Assembly: GCA_946482115.1 (NCBI GenBank)
Contig: CAMLQP010000007.1
Location: 1-26,672, forward strand
DNA length: 26,672 nt
Reading direction: 5' to 3'
Origin: an uncultured Comamonadaceae bacterium
GTDB lineage: Bacteria; Pseudomonadota; Gammaproteobacteria; Burkholderiales; Burkholderiaceae
A program made the position numbers and the translations under genes. The stretch's first letter is position 1. Each line of letters starts with the position of its first letter. Shown here piece after piece: positions 1 through 6,539 of the stretch. The notes below the pieces were generated by a model that did not search any database, was not told the DNA's origin, and saw only the letters and a list, made by a program, of their open reading frames with translations.

Positions 1-146
1 CCGCCTCCCGCGGCCGCATCGTGGATGCCGATTTCGCCAAGGAAACGGCGAACCTGTCGCGCACCCAGATCCTGCAGCAGGCCGGCGTGGCGATGGTGGC
101 CCAGGCCAACACGCTGCCCCAGGGCGTCCTGGCCCTGCTGCGCTGA
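1..146 (+). CDS. fliC: Flagellin, C-terminal end (partial)
   Basis: Only the last 47 residues are present; the reading frame enters at base 3 and stops with TGA at 144-146. The peptide contains [20 protein letters not shown] and ends [13 protein letters not shown], the highly conserved C-terminal D0 helix of bacterial flagellins, which packs in the filament core and carries polymerisation contacts. The protein is exported through the flagellar type III system and forms the filament. Its position just before fliD and fliS is the usual one. An intrinsic terminator follows 47 bases after the stop, so flagellin is probably a separate transcript. The promoter and N-terminus lie outside the window, so copy number and sigma-28 control cannot be judged. 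Confidence 0.93.
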   Translation, partial: ASRGRIVDADFAKETANLSRTQILQQAGVAMVAQANTLPQGVLALLR

Positions 147-190
147 CCGGCGCAGCCAGGGTGAGCGGTTGGCCGCGCGCTGACCGCCAA

Positions 191-226
191 AGGCAGCGAC
201 AGACCCAGTCTGTCGCTGCTTTTTTT
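191..226 (+). terminator. Intrinsic terminator after flagellin gene
   Basis: A perfect 11-bp stem (GCAGCGACAGA at 193-203 pairs with TCTGTCGCTGC at 209-219) has a 5-base loop and is followed by seven T residues at 220-226. This is a textbook Rho-independent terminator separating the flagellin gene from fliD. Confidence 0.93.
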
Positions 227-246
227 GCTTTTGCGCTGTGGCGGAT

Positions 247-253
247 GGACAAT
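247..253 (+). promoter_or_regulatory. GGACAAT motif upstream of fliD (candidate -10)
   Basis: GGACAAT lies 29 bases before the fliD ATG and 21 bases after the terminator T-tract. The same heptamer occurs upstream of flhB, flgB and flgI. GACAAT could act as a -10 element; 17 bases upstream is TTGCTT (225-230), a weak -35 match. The role is inference from recurrence and position. Confidence 0.35.
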
Positions 254-282
254 ACTGCGGCGGCTACCAACAGGAGTTCGTG

Positions 283-1701
283 ATGAGCATTTCTTCGACC
301 GGGATAGGCAGTGGGCTCGATGTCGAGAACATCGTCTCCCAGTTGGTCGCGCTGCAGAAGCGCCCCCTGACCCAGTTGCAGACGACTGCAGCTTCCCTCC
401 AGACCCGGATTTCGGTCTATTCCCAGATCAAGTCGCTCGCTTCCACCTTCTCTGACGCGGCGTCCAAACTCACCACCAACACCACCTGGGGCGCGATGGC
501 TGCGGCCACCACCGGCGTGGCCGTATCGGCGAGCGTCACGGGCATCGCCGCGGCCACATCGTTCAGCATGGAGGTGCAGCAGCTGGCGTCCACGCAGACG
601 GTGGCCTCTACCGCCCGCACGCCAGTGGACACCGCCGTGGGGGCGGGTACCCTGACGTTGCAGCTGGGGCGCTGGAGCAACACCGATACCTCGCCCTCCT
701 TCACGGCCGGTGCGGCGGCGGCGGTGGACATCGCGGTGGATGCCGACGACACGCTCACCGACATTGCCAAGAAGATCAATGACGGAGCCATGGGCCTGAC
801 GGCCACCGTGCTGCGCGATGCATCGGGCGAGCGCCTGCTGCTGCGCTCCAACAAGACGGGCGAGGAGCAGGGCTTCCGTGTCCAGGTGGTGGAAAGCGGC
901 GGTCCAGGCCTTTCCAGCCTGACCTTCGACCCGCAGAACAGCGCCGGCGTGGGCATGGCGGCCAACGCCATCCAGTACGCCAAGAACACCCAGGCCACGC
1001 TGAACGGTATTGCGATCTCGTCCACCGACAACGTGTTCGAGGGCGCCATCGCGGGTGTGCGCATCACGGCGTCGGAGGTCACCACCAAGCCGGTGGAGGT
1101 GGTGGTGAAGACCGACACGGCCGCCATGCGCAAGAACCTCCAGGACTTCGTGAACGCCTACAACGCGATCAACGACCTGCTGGGTGCCGCCACCAAGTAC
1201 GACAGCGAGACCAAGACCGCTGGCGTGCTGCAGGGTGACAGCACCGCGATCGGCTTGCAGAGCATGTTCCGCAACATGGTCATTTCGGATCGCGGTGGCG
1301 ATGGCAGCTACAGGCGCCTGTCCGACATCGGGCTGGAAATGCAGCGGGGTGGCAAGCTCACCATCAACGACACCAAGCTCAACGAGGCGCTCAAGAACCC
1401 TGAAGAGCTCAAGAAGCTGTTTGCGGGCACCACCGAGGACCCAGGCCTGGCGGTCAAGATGAAGAACTCGCTCACCAGCCTGCTGTCGGTGGATGGGCTG
1501 ATGAACAACAAGTCCGACGCGCTAACGGCGGCGGTCAAACGCAATACGGCCGACCAGGGCCGGGTGACTGCCCGTGCCGAAATGTACGAAAAACGCCTGC
1601 GCGCCCAGTATGTGGCGCTGGATCGCCAGATGGGTTCGCTCAGCGCGCTGAGCAGCTACGTCGCTCAGCAGGTCAGCCAGTGGAACAAGCCGACGTCTTG
1701 A
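283..1701 (+). CDS. fliD: Flagellar filament cap protein FliD (HAP2)
   Basis: Encodes 472 residues, close to the usual 460-480 for FliD. FliD forms the cap at the filament tip that helps exported flagellin fold and insert; it is secreted through the flagellar channel. The N-terminus (SSTGIGSGLDVENIVSQLVA, residues 4-23) is the conserved FliD_N motif. The C-terminal part (about residues 230-460) fits FliD_C, with the terminal helix rich in Q, S and A (LSALSSYVAQQVSQW) typical of axial proteins. I chose the ATG at 283 because CAGGAG sits six bases upstream and translation then starts at the conserved MSISS; an in-frame GTG at 238 would add 15 unrelated residues. It follows the flagellin terminator and precedes fliS, the normal fliC-fliD-fliS order. 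The middle region, exposed on the cap, is variable and tells nothing about host specificity. Confidence 0.95.
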   Translation: MSISSTGIGSGLDVENIVSQLVALQKRPLTQLQTTAASLQTRISVYSQIKSLASTFSDAASKLTTNTTWGAMAAATTGVAVSASVTGIAAATSFSMEVQQLASTQTVASTARTPVDTAVGAGTLTLQLGRWSNTDTSPSFTAGAAAAVDIAVDADDTLTDIAKKINDGAMGLTATVLRDASGERLLLRSNKTGEEQGFRVQVVESGGPGLSSLTFDPQNSAGVGMAANAIQYAKNTQATLNGIAISSTDNVFEGAIAGVRITASEVTTKPVEVVVKTDTAAMRKNLQDFVNAYNAINDLLGAATKYDSETKTAGVLQGDSTAIGLQSMFRNMVISDRGGDGSYRRLSDIGLEMQRGGKLTINDTKLNEALKNPEELKKLFAGTTEDPGLAVKMKNSLTSLLSVDGLMNNKSDALTAAVKRNTADQGRVTARAEMYEKRLRAQYVALDRQMGSLSALSSYVAQQVSQWNKPTS

Positions 1702-1715
1702 GTTCGCAAGTGGGT

Positions 1716-1742
1716 TTCATTTTCATGCGCGTTGGTCGATAG
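1716..1742 (+). promoter_or_regulatory. Possible sigma-28 promoter for fliS
   Basis: TTCATTTT (1716-1723), 11 bases, then GTCGATAG (1735-1742). Against TAAAGTTT-N11-GCCGATAA this matches 5 of 8 in the -35 part and 6 of 8 in the -10 part with exact spacing. The -10 GTCGATA core equals that of the stronger flgM promoter in this window. It ends only 14 bases before the fliS ATG and overlaps the presumed ribosome binding site, so the leader would be very short. Confidence 0.33.
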
Positions 1743-1756
1743 AGGTGACAGGTTCC

Positions 1757-2185
1757 ATGAAAGAAAAACCGATGTTCACGCCTGTCAGCAACCGCGCCGC
1801 CTCCGCCTATCGCCAGGTGGGGATACAGTCCAGCGTCGAAGGGGCCTCGCCCCACGCGCTCATCGCCATGCTGTTCGATGGCCTGCTGTCCTCGCTGGGC
1901 GAGGCGCGCGTGGCCATGGAGCGCGGCGACATCGAGGCCAAGGGCCGCCACCTGGGGCGGGCAGTCCGCATCCTGGAAGAGGGGCTGATGGGTAGCCTGA
2001 ACCTCGCCGAAGGTGGCGAAGTGGCGGCCAATCTTTCGGCACTCTACAGCTATTGCGGTGCCCGGCTTACGCGCGCCAATCTGCACGACGACGTGGCCTT
2101 GCTCGACGAGGTGGTTGCGTTGCTCACGCCCGTGGCTGAGGGCTGGCGCAACATGCCCGTTCCCGGCTCCAATCGCGGTCGCTGA
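1757..2185 (+). CDS. fliS: Flagellin export chaperone FliS
   Basis: 142 residues; FliS proteins are usually 125-145. FliS is a small cytoplasmic helical-bundle chaperone that binds the C-terminal end of flagellin, prevents premature polymerisation and delivers it to FlhA. Recognisable features are the N-terminal SNRAASAYRQVGIQSSVEGA segment, the PHALIAMLFDGLLSSL helix (family pattern PHxLIxMLYDGxL), the GRAVRILEEGLMGSLN helix and the LYSYCGARLTRANL segment before the last helix. An in-frame GTG lies at 1745 and a second ATG at 1772; 1757 is preferred because AGAGG (1741-1745) lies upstream, although family members often start at the MFTP methionine (1772). fliT, which normally follows fliS, is absent; flhD comes next after 166 bases. 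Confidence 0.92.
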   Translation: MKEKPMFTPVSNRAASAYRQVGIQSSVEGASPHALIAMLFDGLLSSLGEARVAMERGDIEAKGRHLGRAVRILEEGLMGSLNLAEGGEVAANLSALYSYCGARLTRANLHDDVALLDEVVALLTPVAEGWRNMPVPGSNRGR

Positions 2186-2351
2186 ACCCGCTTTGTAGGT
2201 GTTTGCCTGACACGGTGCCGGGCGCTGCCCGACGCCACAAACAGCCGCTTTCCGATTCAAGATTGATTGACCAATTTTCACAATCCTTTTCAACGCTTTA
2301 ACGATTTCTCACCTTCTATCGGGGTGGATCGGGGCGACGAAGGAGTGAAAC

Positions 2352-2681
2352 ATGGACGCTGACCAACTGTTGACGGAAATCCGCGAGGCCAACCTGACCT
2401 ACCTGATGCTGGCCCAGAGCCTGATCCGTCGCGACAAGGCCGAAGCCCTGTTCCGTCTGGGGCTGTCGGAGGAGTCGGCCGACCTGCTGGTGGCGCTGTC
2501 GCCGGCCCAGCTGCTCAAGATTGCGTCCACCAACATGCTGCTGTGCCGCTTCCGCGCCGACGACGACATGGTCTGGGGCCTGCTGACGGGCAGCCACAAA
2601 CCCAACCGCGTGGACAACGACACCACCCAGCGCCTGCACGCCAGCATCCTGATGGCCGGCCGCTTCGCCCACGCGGCCTGA
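2352..2681 (+). CDS. flhD: Flagellar master regulator subunit FlhD
   Basis: 109 residues, typical of betaproteobacterial FlhD (enterobacterial versions are 116-119). FlhD joins FlhC in a FlhD4C2 complex that activates early flagellar promoters with sigma-70. The whole family is visible: EIREANLTYLMLAQSLIRRD (the dimerising helices), KAEALFRLGLSEESADLLVALSPAQLLKIA and the segment with Cys in NMLLCRFRADD. The start is well supported: GAAGGAG lies nine bases before the ATG. The 166-base upstream region is less GC-rich than its surroundings (2250-2320) and is where regulation of the whole cascade would act, but I could not find a convincing -35/-10 pair there. flhC follows after 56 bases. Confidence 0.95.
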   Translation: MDADQLLTEIREANLTYLMLAQSLIRRDKAEALFRLGLSEESADLLVALSPAQLLKIASTNMLLCRFRADDDMVWGLLTGSHKPNRVDNDTTQRLHASILMAGRFAHAA

Positions 2682-2706
2682 GCCCTGGGCGCCGCACCAC
2701 CATCCC

Positions 2707-2723
2707 TACATATATATAGATAG
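2707..2723 (+). other. AT-rich TA repeat between flhD and flhC
   Basis: TACATATATATAGATAG is a run of alternating T/A in otherwise very GC-rich DNA, just before the flhC ribosome binding site (AGAGGAGC, 2725-2732). It could unwind easily, act as an extra -10 for flhC, or keep the flhC initiation site unstructured. None of these is proven by the sequence. Confidence 0.4.
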
Positions 2724-2737
2724 CAGAGGAGCGCACC

Positions 2738-3271
2738 ATGGCGGTCAAGAGCGTGCTGGAGGAAAGCCGGGACATCGAGCGGGCGGTGAGCCTGATCAGG
2801 CTGGGTGCGCGGCTCCAGGTCCTGGAGTCCGAGACCAGCCTGTCCTACGAGCGCCTGCTGCGCCTGTACAAGGAAGTCGCCGGCAAGTCGCCGTCCAAGG
2901 GCCAGCTGCCGTTCTCGACCGACTGGTTCCTGACCTGGCAGCCCAACATCCACGCCTCGCTCTATGCCAATGTGCACCGCAACCTGAGCAAGCAGTCCGA
3001 GATCGAGGACATCGACGCGGTCATGAAGGCCTACATGCTCTACGAGGAGCAGATGCGCGCCTGCGGCGTCGAGCCGCTGCTGTCCATCACCCGCGCCTGG
3101 CGGCTCACCCGCTTCATGTCCGCCAACATGCTGACCCTGACGGCCTGCAAGTCGTGTGGCGGTCACTTCGTCACCGATCCGTACCAGAACGCCCGCCATT
3201 TCGAATGCGGTCTGTGCGCGCCCCCGGCACGCGCGGGCAAGGGCAAAGCCGGCGGGCTGCGGCTCGATTGA
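2738..3271 (+). CDS. flhC: Flagellar master regulator subunit FlhC
   Basis: 177 residues. FlhC is the main DNA-contacting partner in FlhD4C2. The zinc site is complete: cysteines 137, 140, 157 and 160 (TACKSCGG and FECGLC), the same numbering as in E. coli FlhC. Other conserved blocks are AVSLIRLGARLQVLE, LSYERLLRLYKEVAG, LPFSTDWFLTWQPNIHASL and LLSITRAWRLTRF. Start at the ATG after AGAGGAGC. It forms an operon with flhD, 56 bases upstream. The last residues (basic, Gly-rich) are variable in the family. The motA promoter follows after the stop. Confidence 0.96.
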   Translation: MAVKSVLEESRDIERAVSLIRLGARLQVLESETSLSYERLLRLYKEVAGKSPSKGQLPFSTDWFLTWQPNIHASLYANVHRNLSKQSEIEDIDAVMKAYMLYEEQMRACGVEPLLSITRAWRLTRFMSANMLTLTACKSCGGHFVTDPYQNARHFECGLCAPPARAGKGKAGGLRLD

Positions 3272-3304
3272 GCCGCAATGTTGCCCCTTGCCCAGGGTTT
3301 TGCA

Positions 3305-3331
3305 TTAATTTGCTGTTACATGGGCCGATAG
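3305..3331 (+). promoter_or_regulatory. Sigma-28 (FliA) promoter of motAB-cheYZ
   Basis: TTAATTTG (3305-3312), 11 bases, GCCGATAG (3324-3331). Compared with TAAAGTTT-N11-GCCGATAA the -10 part matches 7 of 8 and the -35 part 5 of 8, with exact spacing. It is the only good promoter in the flhC-motA gap and fits the known class III control of motAB. Transcription would begin near 3338 and give a leader of about 100 bases. Confidence 0.82.
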
Positions 3332-3439
3332 AATGATCACGAATACCACTCCGGCCCGCCCGCCGGGCCGTCCGTGGGCGGTCTGCCGGGCTTGTGCGGT
3401 CCGGGGTGGGGCCGCCCCCAACACTCAGGTCTCACGCCT

Positions 3440-4297
3440 ATGTTTGTGATCATTGGTTATGTCGTCGCCATCGGGTGCATCTTTGGCGTCTACATCTTGC
3501 ACGGCGGCAACATCGGCGTGATCATGAGGGCGCTGCCGTTCGAGATGGTCACCATCATGGGTGGCGCCCTGGGGGCCTTCGTGGTGAACAACCAGCCCAA
3601 GGTGCTCAAGGCCACGCTCAAGATGGCGCCCCAGGCCTTCAAGAGTTCCAAATACACCAAGGCCCGCTACCTGGAGTTGCTGGGGCTGCTGTTCGACATC
3701 CTGCAAAAGGCCCGCAAGGAGGGCCTGATGGCGATCGAGAAGGATGTCGAGGAGCCGCACAACTCGCCGCTGTTCCAGAAATACCCCACCGTGGGGCACG
3801 ACCACCACGTGGTCGAGTTCATCACCGACTACCTGCGCATGATGGTCTCGGGCAACCTCAACGCCCACGAGATCGAGACCCTCATGGACAACGAGATCGA
3901 GACCCACCACCACGAGAACCACCAGCCCATCGCGGCGCTGACCCGGCTGGCCGGCGCGCTGCCGGCCTTCGGCATCGTGGCCGCCGTGCTGGGGGTGGTG
4001 AACACCATGGGTTCGGTGGGCCAGCCGCCGGCCGTGCTGGGCGGCATGATCGGCTCGGCCCTGGTGGGTACTTTCCTGGGCATCTTCCTGGCCTATGCGG
4101 TGGCCGAGCCCTTTGCCGGCGTGCTCGAGCAGAAGGCCGACGAGGGCACCAAGGAGCTGCAGTGCATCAAGAGCACCCTGCTGGCCAGCATGCAGGGGTA
4201 CGCGCCCATGACAGCCATCGAGTTTGGGCGTAAAGTTTTGTACTCGACCGAGCGACCCAGCTTCACCGAACTGGAAAGTCACGTCAAGAAGAAGTGA
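3440..4297 (+). CDS. motA: Flagellar motor stator protein MotA
   Basis: 285 residues (E. coli 295). MotA is an inner-membrane protein that forms the proton-driven stator with MotB and turns the rotor by contacting FliG. Two hydrophobic helices lie at the N-terminus (about 2-50) and two near 170-222. Functional residues can be placed: R92 and E100 in the cytoplasmic loop (ARKEGLMAIE; E. coli R90/E98), P175 in LPAFGIVAAV and P224 in AEPFAG (E. coli P173/P222). A GTG-initiated in-frame extension from 3374 is possible, but the ATG at 3440 starts exactly at the conserved first helix (MFVIIGYVV). The ribosome binding site is weak (CAGG, 3426-3429). The upstream leader is GC-rich with a GGCCCG/CGGGCC stem at 3353-3369. 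motB follows after 50 bases. Confidence 0.96.
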   Translation: MFVIIGYVVAIGCIFGVYILHGGNIGVIMRALPFEMVTIMGGALGAFVVNNQPKVLKATLKMAPQAFKSSKYTKARYLELLGLLFDILQKARKEGLMAIEKDVEEPHNSPLFQKYPTVGHDHHVVEFITDYLRMMVSGNLNAHEIETLMDNEIETHHHENHQPIAALTRLAGALPAFGIVAAVLGVVNTMGSVGQPPAVLGGMIGSALVGTFLGIFLAYAVAEPFAGVLEQKADEGTKELQCIKSTLLASMQGYAPMTAIEFGRKVLYSTERPSFTELESHVKKK

Positions 4298-4347
4298 GTG
4301 GTTCCTGACCTCGGCCCGGCCGAGGTTTCAAGGCGGAGGACCAGGCC

Positions 4348-5328
4348 ATGGCCGGCGGCAAGCAGCTTCAACCCATCATCATCAAGCGCGTCAAGAAGGC
4401 GGGCCATGCCGCGCATGGCGGCGCCTGGAAGATCGCCTACGCCGACTTCGTGACGGCCATGATGGCCTTCTTCCTGCTCATGTGGCTGCTGGGCTCCACC
4501 GCCAAGGGCGACCTGCAGGGCATCGCCGAATATTTCCAGTCGCCCCTCAAGGTCACCCTGATGGGGGGCGCCGGAACCGGCAACAGCGACAGCATCCTGC
4601 CTGGCGGCGGGCGCGACCTCAGCAAGAGCTCGGGCCAGGTTGACGGCGGCGACGCTGAGCGCGCTGCCCAGCTCATGGGGGCGCAGCTGGCTCGCGCCGA
4701 GCAGGCGCGCCAGGACGCGGTGCGCCTGGAGCGGCTGGAAAAGAGCATGACCGACCTGATCAACCAGAACAACAAGCTCAGCGAGTACAAGAGCCAGATC
4801 CGGGTCGAGAAGATTCCCGACGGCTTGCACATCCAGATCGTGGACGAGCAGAACCGGCCCATGTTCGACGTCGGCAGCGCGCTGGTCAAACCCTACATGC
4901 GCGACATCCTGCGCGAGATCGGCGCGGCCCTGGGCGACGTGGAGAACCGCATCGTGCTGGCCGGGCACACCGACGCCTCGCCCTATGGCAGCGGCGACCG
5001 GGGCTACAGCAACTGGGAGCTTTCCGCCGACCGGGCCAACGCCTCGCGCCGCGAGCTGGTGGCCGGCGGCATGCCCGACAACAAGCTGCTGCGGGTGCAG
5101 GGCCTGGCGGCCAGCAACCTGCTGCTGCCCGACAAGCCGGGCGACGCGACCAACCGCCGCATCAGCGTGATCGTGATGACGCGCGAGGCCGAAGGCCGCA
5201 TGAACCAGACCTTCAACAAGGCAGGTGCGCCGGTCGTGGCGCCGTTGGTCAATGGCAACGGTGTGCCGGCCTTGAACGGGGTGCCCGCCCCGGCGCCGGC
5301 CCAGCCGGCGCGTCCCGCGCCGGGTTGA
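4348..5328 (+). CDS. motB: Flagellar motor stator protein MotB
   Basis: 326 residues (E. coli 308). MotB anchors the stator to peptidoglycan and carries the proton-binding aspartate. That residue is D33, in the single transmembrane helix AYADFVTAMMAFFLLMWLLG (about 30-49). A plug-like segment follows, then a linker with a predicted helix (about 105-150), then the OmpA-like peptidoglycan-binding domain (about 165-285) with VLAGHTDASP and NWELSADRANASRREL. The C-terminal 40 residues are a Pro/Ala tail. The basic N-terminus (KRVKKAGHAAHGGAWK) is typical. GGCGGAGGA precedes the ATG. The downstream gene is cheY, 56 bases on; in that gap I see no strong promoter, so motAB-cheYZ are probably read together. 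Confidence 0.96.
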   Translation: MAGGKQLQPIIIKRVKKAGHAAHGGAWKIAYADFVTAMMAFFLLMWLLGSTAKGDLQGIAEYFQSPLKVTLMGGAGTGNSDSILPGGGRDLSKSSGQVDGGDAERAAQLMGAQLARAEQARQDAVRLERLEKSMTDLINQNNKLSEYKSQIRVEKIPDGLHIQIVDEQNRPMFDVGSALVKPYMRDILREIGAALGDVENRIVLAGHTDASPYGSGDRGYSNWELSADRANASRRELVAGGMPDNKLLRVQGLAASNLLLPDKPGDATNRRISVIVMTREAEGRMNQTFNKAGAPVVAPLVNGNGVPALNGVPAPAPAQPARPAPG

Positions 5329-5384
5329 TTACATAATTTGACAAGGCCGTACACTAGAAGCCTCCCTCCACGGAGTTTGAACCC

Positions 5385-5768
5385 ATGCCCGAATTGCGTT
5401 TTCTGATCGTCGACGACTTTTCCACCATGCGCCGCATCGTGCGCAACCTCCTCAAGGAAATCGGCCACTCGGATGCCGACGAGGCCGAGGACGGCGTGGC
5501 GGCGTTGCAGAAGCTGCGCAACGGCAAGTTCGACTTCGTGGTGAGCGACATCAACATGCCGAACATGAACGGCTTTCAGCTCCTCAACGAGATCAAGGCC
5601 GACGAGAAGCTCAAGCACCTGCCGGTCCTGATGGTCACGGCCGAGGCCCGCAAGGAAGACATCGTGATGGCCGCCCAGGGTGGCGCGGCGGGCTACATCG
5701 TCAAGCCGTTCACCAAGGCCACGCTGGAAGACAAGCTGGCGAACATCTTCAAGAAAATGGGCTGGTAG
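5385..5768 (+). CDS. cheY: Chemotaxis response regulator CheY
   Basis: 127 residues, a single receiver domain. Phospho-CheY binds the switch (FliM/FliN) and changes rotation. All active-site residues are present: D10 and D11 ([11 protein letters not shown]), the phospho-acceptor D55 (VVSDINMP), T85 (LMVTAEA) and K107 (IVKPFT), with Y104 at the signalling aromatic position. This set and the [10 protein letters not shown] segment are diagnostic of CheY rather than of a generic receiver. ACGGAG lies nine bases before the ATG. It sits between motB and cheZ, without cheA, cheW, cheR or cheB, so its kinase is encoded elsewhere. Confidence in the identity is high because cheZ follows after 11 bases. 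Confidence 0.96.
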   Translation: MPELRFLIVDDFSTMRRIVRNLLKEIGHSDADEAEDGVAALQKLRNGKFDFVVSDINMPNMNGFQLLNEIKADEKLKHLPVLMVTAEARKEDIVMAAQGGAAGYIVKPFTKATLEDKLANIFKKMGW

Positions 5769-5779
5769 GAGTTCTCCGC

Positions 5780-6430
5780 ATGGATCTCGAACAACCGACG
5801 GGGGACGAGGACAAGGCTGCCGACATGTTTCAGCGGCTGGGCACCATCACCCGGCAGCTGCACGACGCGCTGGCCGAGCTGGGGTACGCCGACAAGCTCA
5901 AGGGCACGGTCGAGGAACTGCCGGATGCCCAGAGCCGCCTGCAGTACATCGCCCGCCTGACCGGCGAGGCGGCCGAGAAGGTGCTCAACCGCGTGGACGA
6001 GGCCAAGGCCGAGCAGGAGCGGGTGATGAAGGCCGCCAGCCAGCTCGACGACACCATCGCCCGCGTGCCCGGCCTGGCCAAGGCCATGCCAGAGCTGCGC
6101 GACTGGGCGCAGCAGATCGGCAAGGGTGCCGAGCGCACCGACCAGCACCTGACCGAGATCATGATGGCCCAGGACTTCCACGACCTGACCGGCCAGGTGA
6201 TCAAGCGCGTGGTTTCGCTGGCGGCCACCATCGAGGGGCAGCTGCTCCAGCTGCTGCTGCAGGCCGCGCCGCACACCGTGGCCGGCCTGGACAAGGCCGA
6301 TGGCAAGGGCAAGGACGCGGACAAGCCCGCCCCGGCCCTGCAGGGCCCGGTGGTCAACGCCGAGGGCCGCTCCGACGTGGTCACCGACCAGTCGCAGGTG
6401 GACGACCTGCTCGCCAGCCTGGGGTTCTAG
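5780..6430 (+). CDS. cheZ: CheY-P phosphatase CheZ
   Basis: 216 residues (E. coli 214). CheZ removes phosphate from CheY to end the signal. It is a dimer of long helical hairpins. The catalytic segment MAQDFHDLTGQVIKR (129-143) holds D135 and Q139, equivalent to E. coli D143 and Q147. The C-terminal CheY-tethering helix QVDDLLASLGF (206-216) is nearly identical to that of enterobacteria, and a flexible Asp/Lys/Pro linker (about 168-200) joins the two. GGAG precedes the ATG by eight bases. Gene order cheY-cheZ with an 11-base gap implies co-translation in fixed ratio. The transcript ends at the strong terminator 23 bases downstream. Confidence 0.96.
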   Translation: MDLEQPTGDEDKAADMFQRLGTITRQLHDALAELGYADKLKGTVEELPDAQSRLQYIARLTGEAAEKVLNRVDEAKAEQERVMKAASQLDDTIARVPGLAKAMPELRDWAQQIGKGAERTDQHLTEIMMAQDFHDLTGQVIKRVVSLAATIEGQLLQLLLQAAPHTVAGLDKADGKGKDADKPAPALQGPVVNAEGRSDVVTDQSQVDDLLASLGF

Positions 6431-6453
6431 GCCCCGCGGCGAAAACCTCTTTT

Positions 6454-6480
6454 AAAAGGGCCGGTTCTCCGGCCCTTTTT
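6454..6480 (+). terminator. Intrinsic terminator after cheZ
   Basis: AAAAGGGCCGG (6454-6464) pairs with CCGGCCCTTTT (6469-6479) around a TTCT loop; the T-run extends to 6480. It closes the motAB-cheYZ unit and isolates the flhB operon. Confidence 0.92.
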
Positions 6481-6505
6481 GCGCTTTAGAAGCCCTGGGC
6501 GGCTT

Positions 6506-6512
6506 GGACAAT
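6506..6512 (+). promoter_or_regulatory. GGACAAT motif upstream of flhB (candidate -10)
   Basis: GGACAAT lies 27 bases before the flhB ATG, just after the cheZ terminator, where the long flhBAFG-fliA operon must have its promoter. A T-run followed by CGCTT lies about 30 bases upstream of the motif, as it does before flgI. The match to a sigma-70 -35 is poor, which would fit an activator-dependent (FlhDC) promoter; that is inference. Confidence 0.4.
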
Positions 6513-6539
6513 CCTTCCAAGTTTCGCTGTCACCCGCCC

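Noticed and set aside
2219..2231. Terminator after fliS (CGGGC-GCT-GCCCG)
   Set aside because: The stem is only 5 bp and no T-run follows.
2267..2282. CRP-like site before flhD (TTGAC-N6-TCACA)
   Set aside because: Only one half matches the CRP consensus; the other half matches at a single position.
3374..3439. N-terminal extension of MotA by 22 residues from an upstream GTG
   Set aside because: MotA starts with its first membrane helix in the family; the extension lies in the structured leader and has no similarity.
3394..4233. 279-codon plus-strand frame overlapping motA
   Set aside because: Arg/Gly/Pro/His-rich shadow frame; motA in the other frame has all functional residues.
5325..5355. 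Possible sigma-70 or sigma-28 promoter before cheY (TTGATT ... TACACT, or GCCGTACA)
   Set aside because: The sigma-70 spacing would be 19 with weak hexamers, and the sigma-28-like GCCGTACA has no matching -35; evidence is too thin to list.
6504..6539. TTG start giving FlhB 12 more residues
   Set aside because: TTG is rare, it overlaps the GGACAAT element, and the family N-terminus fits the ATG at 6540.
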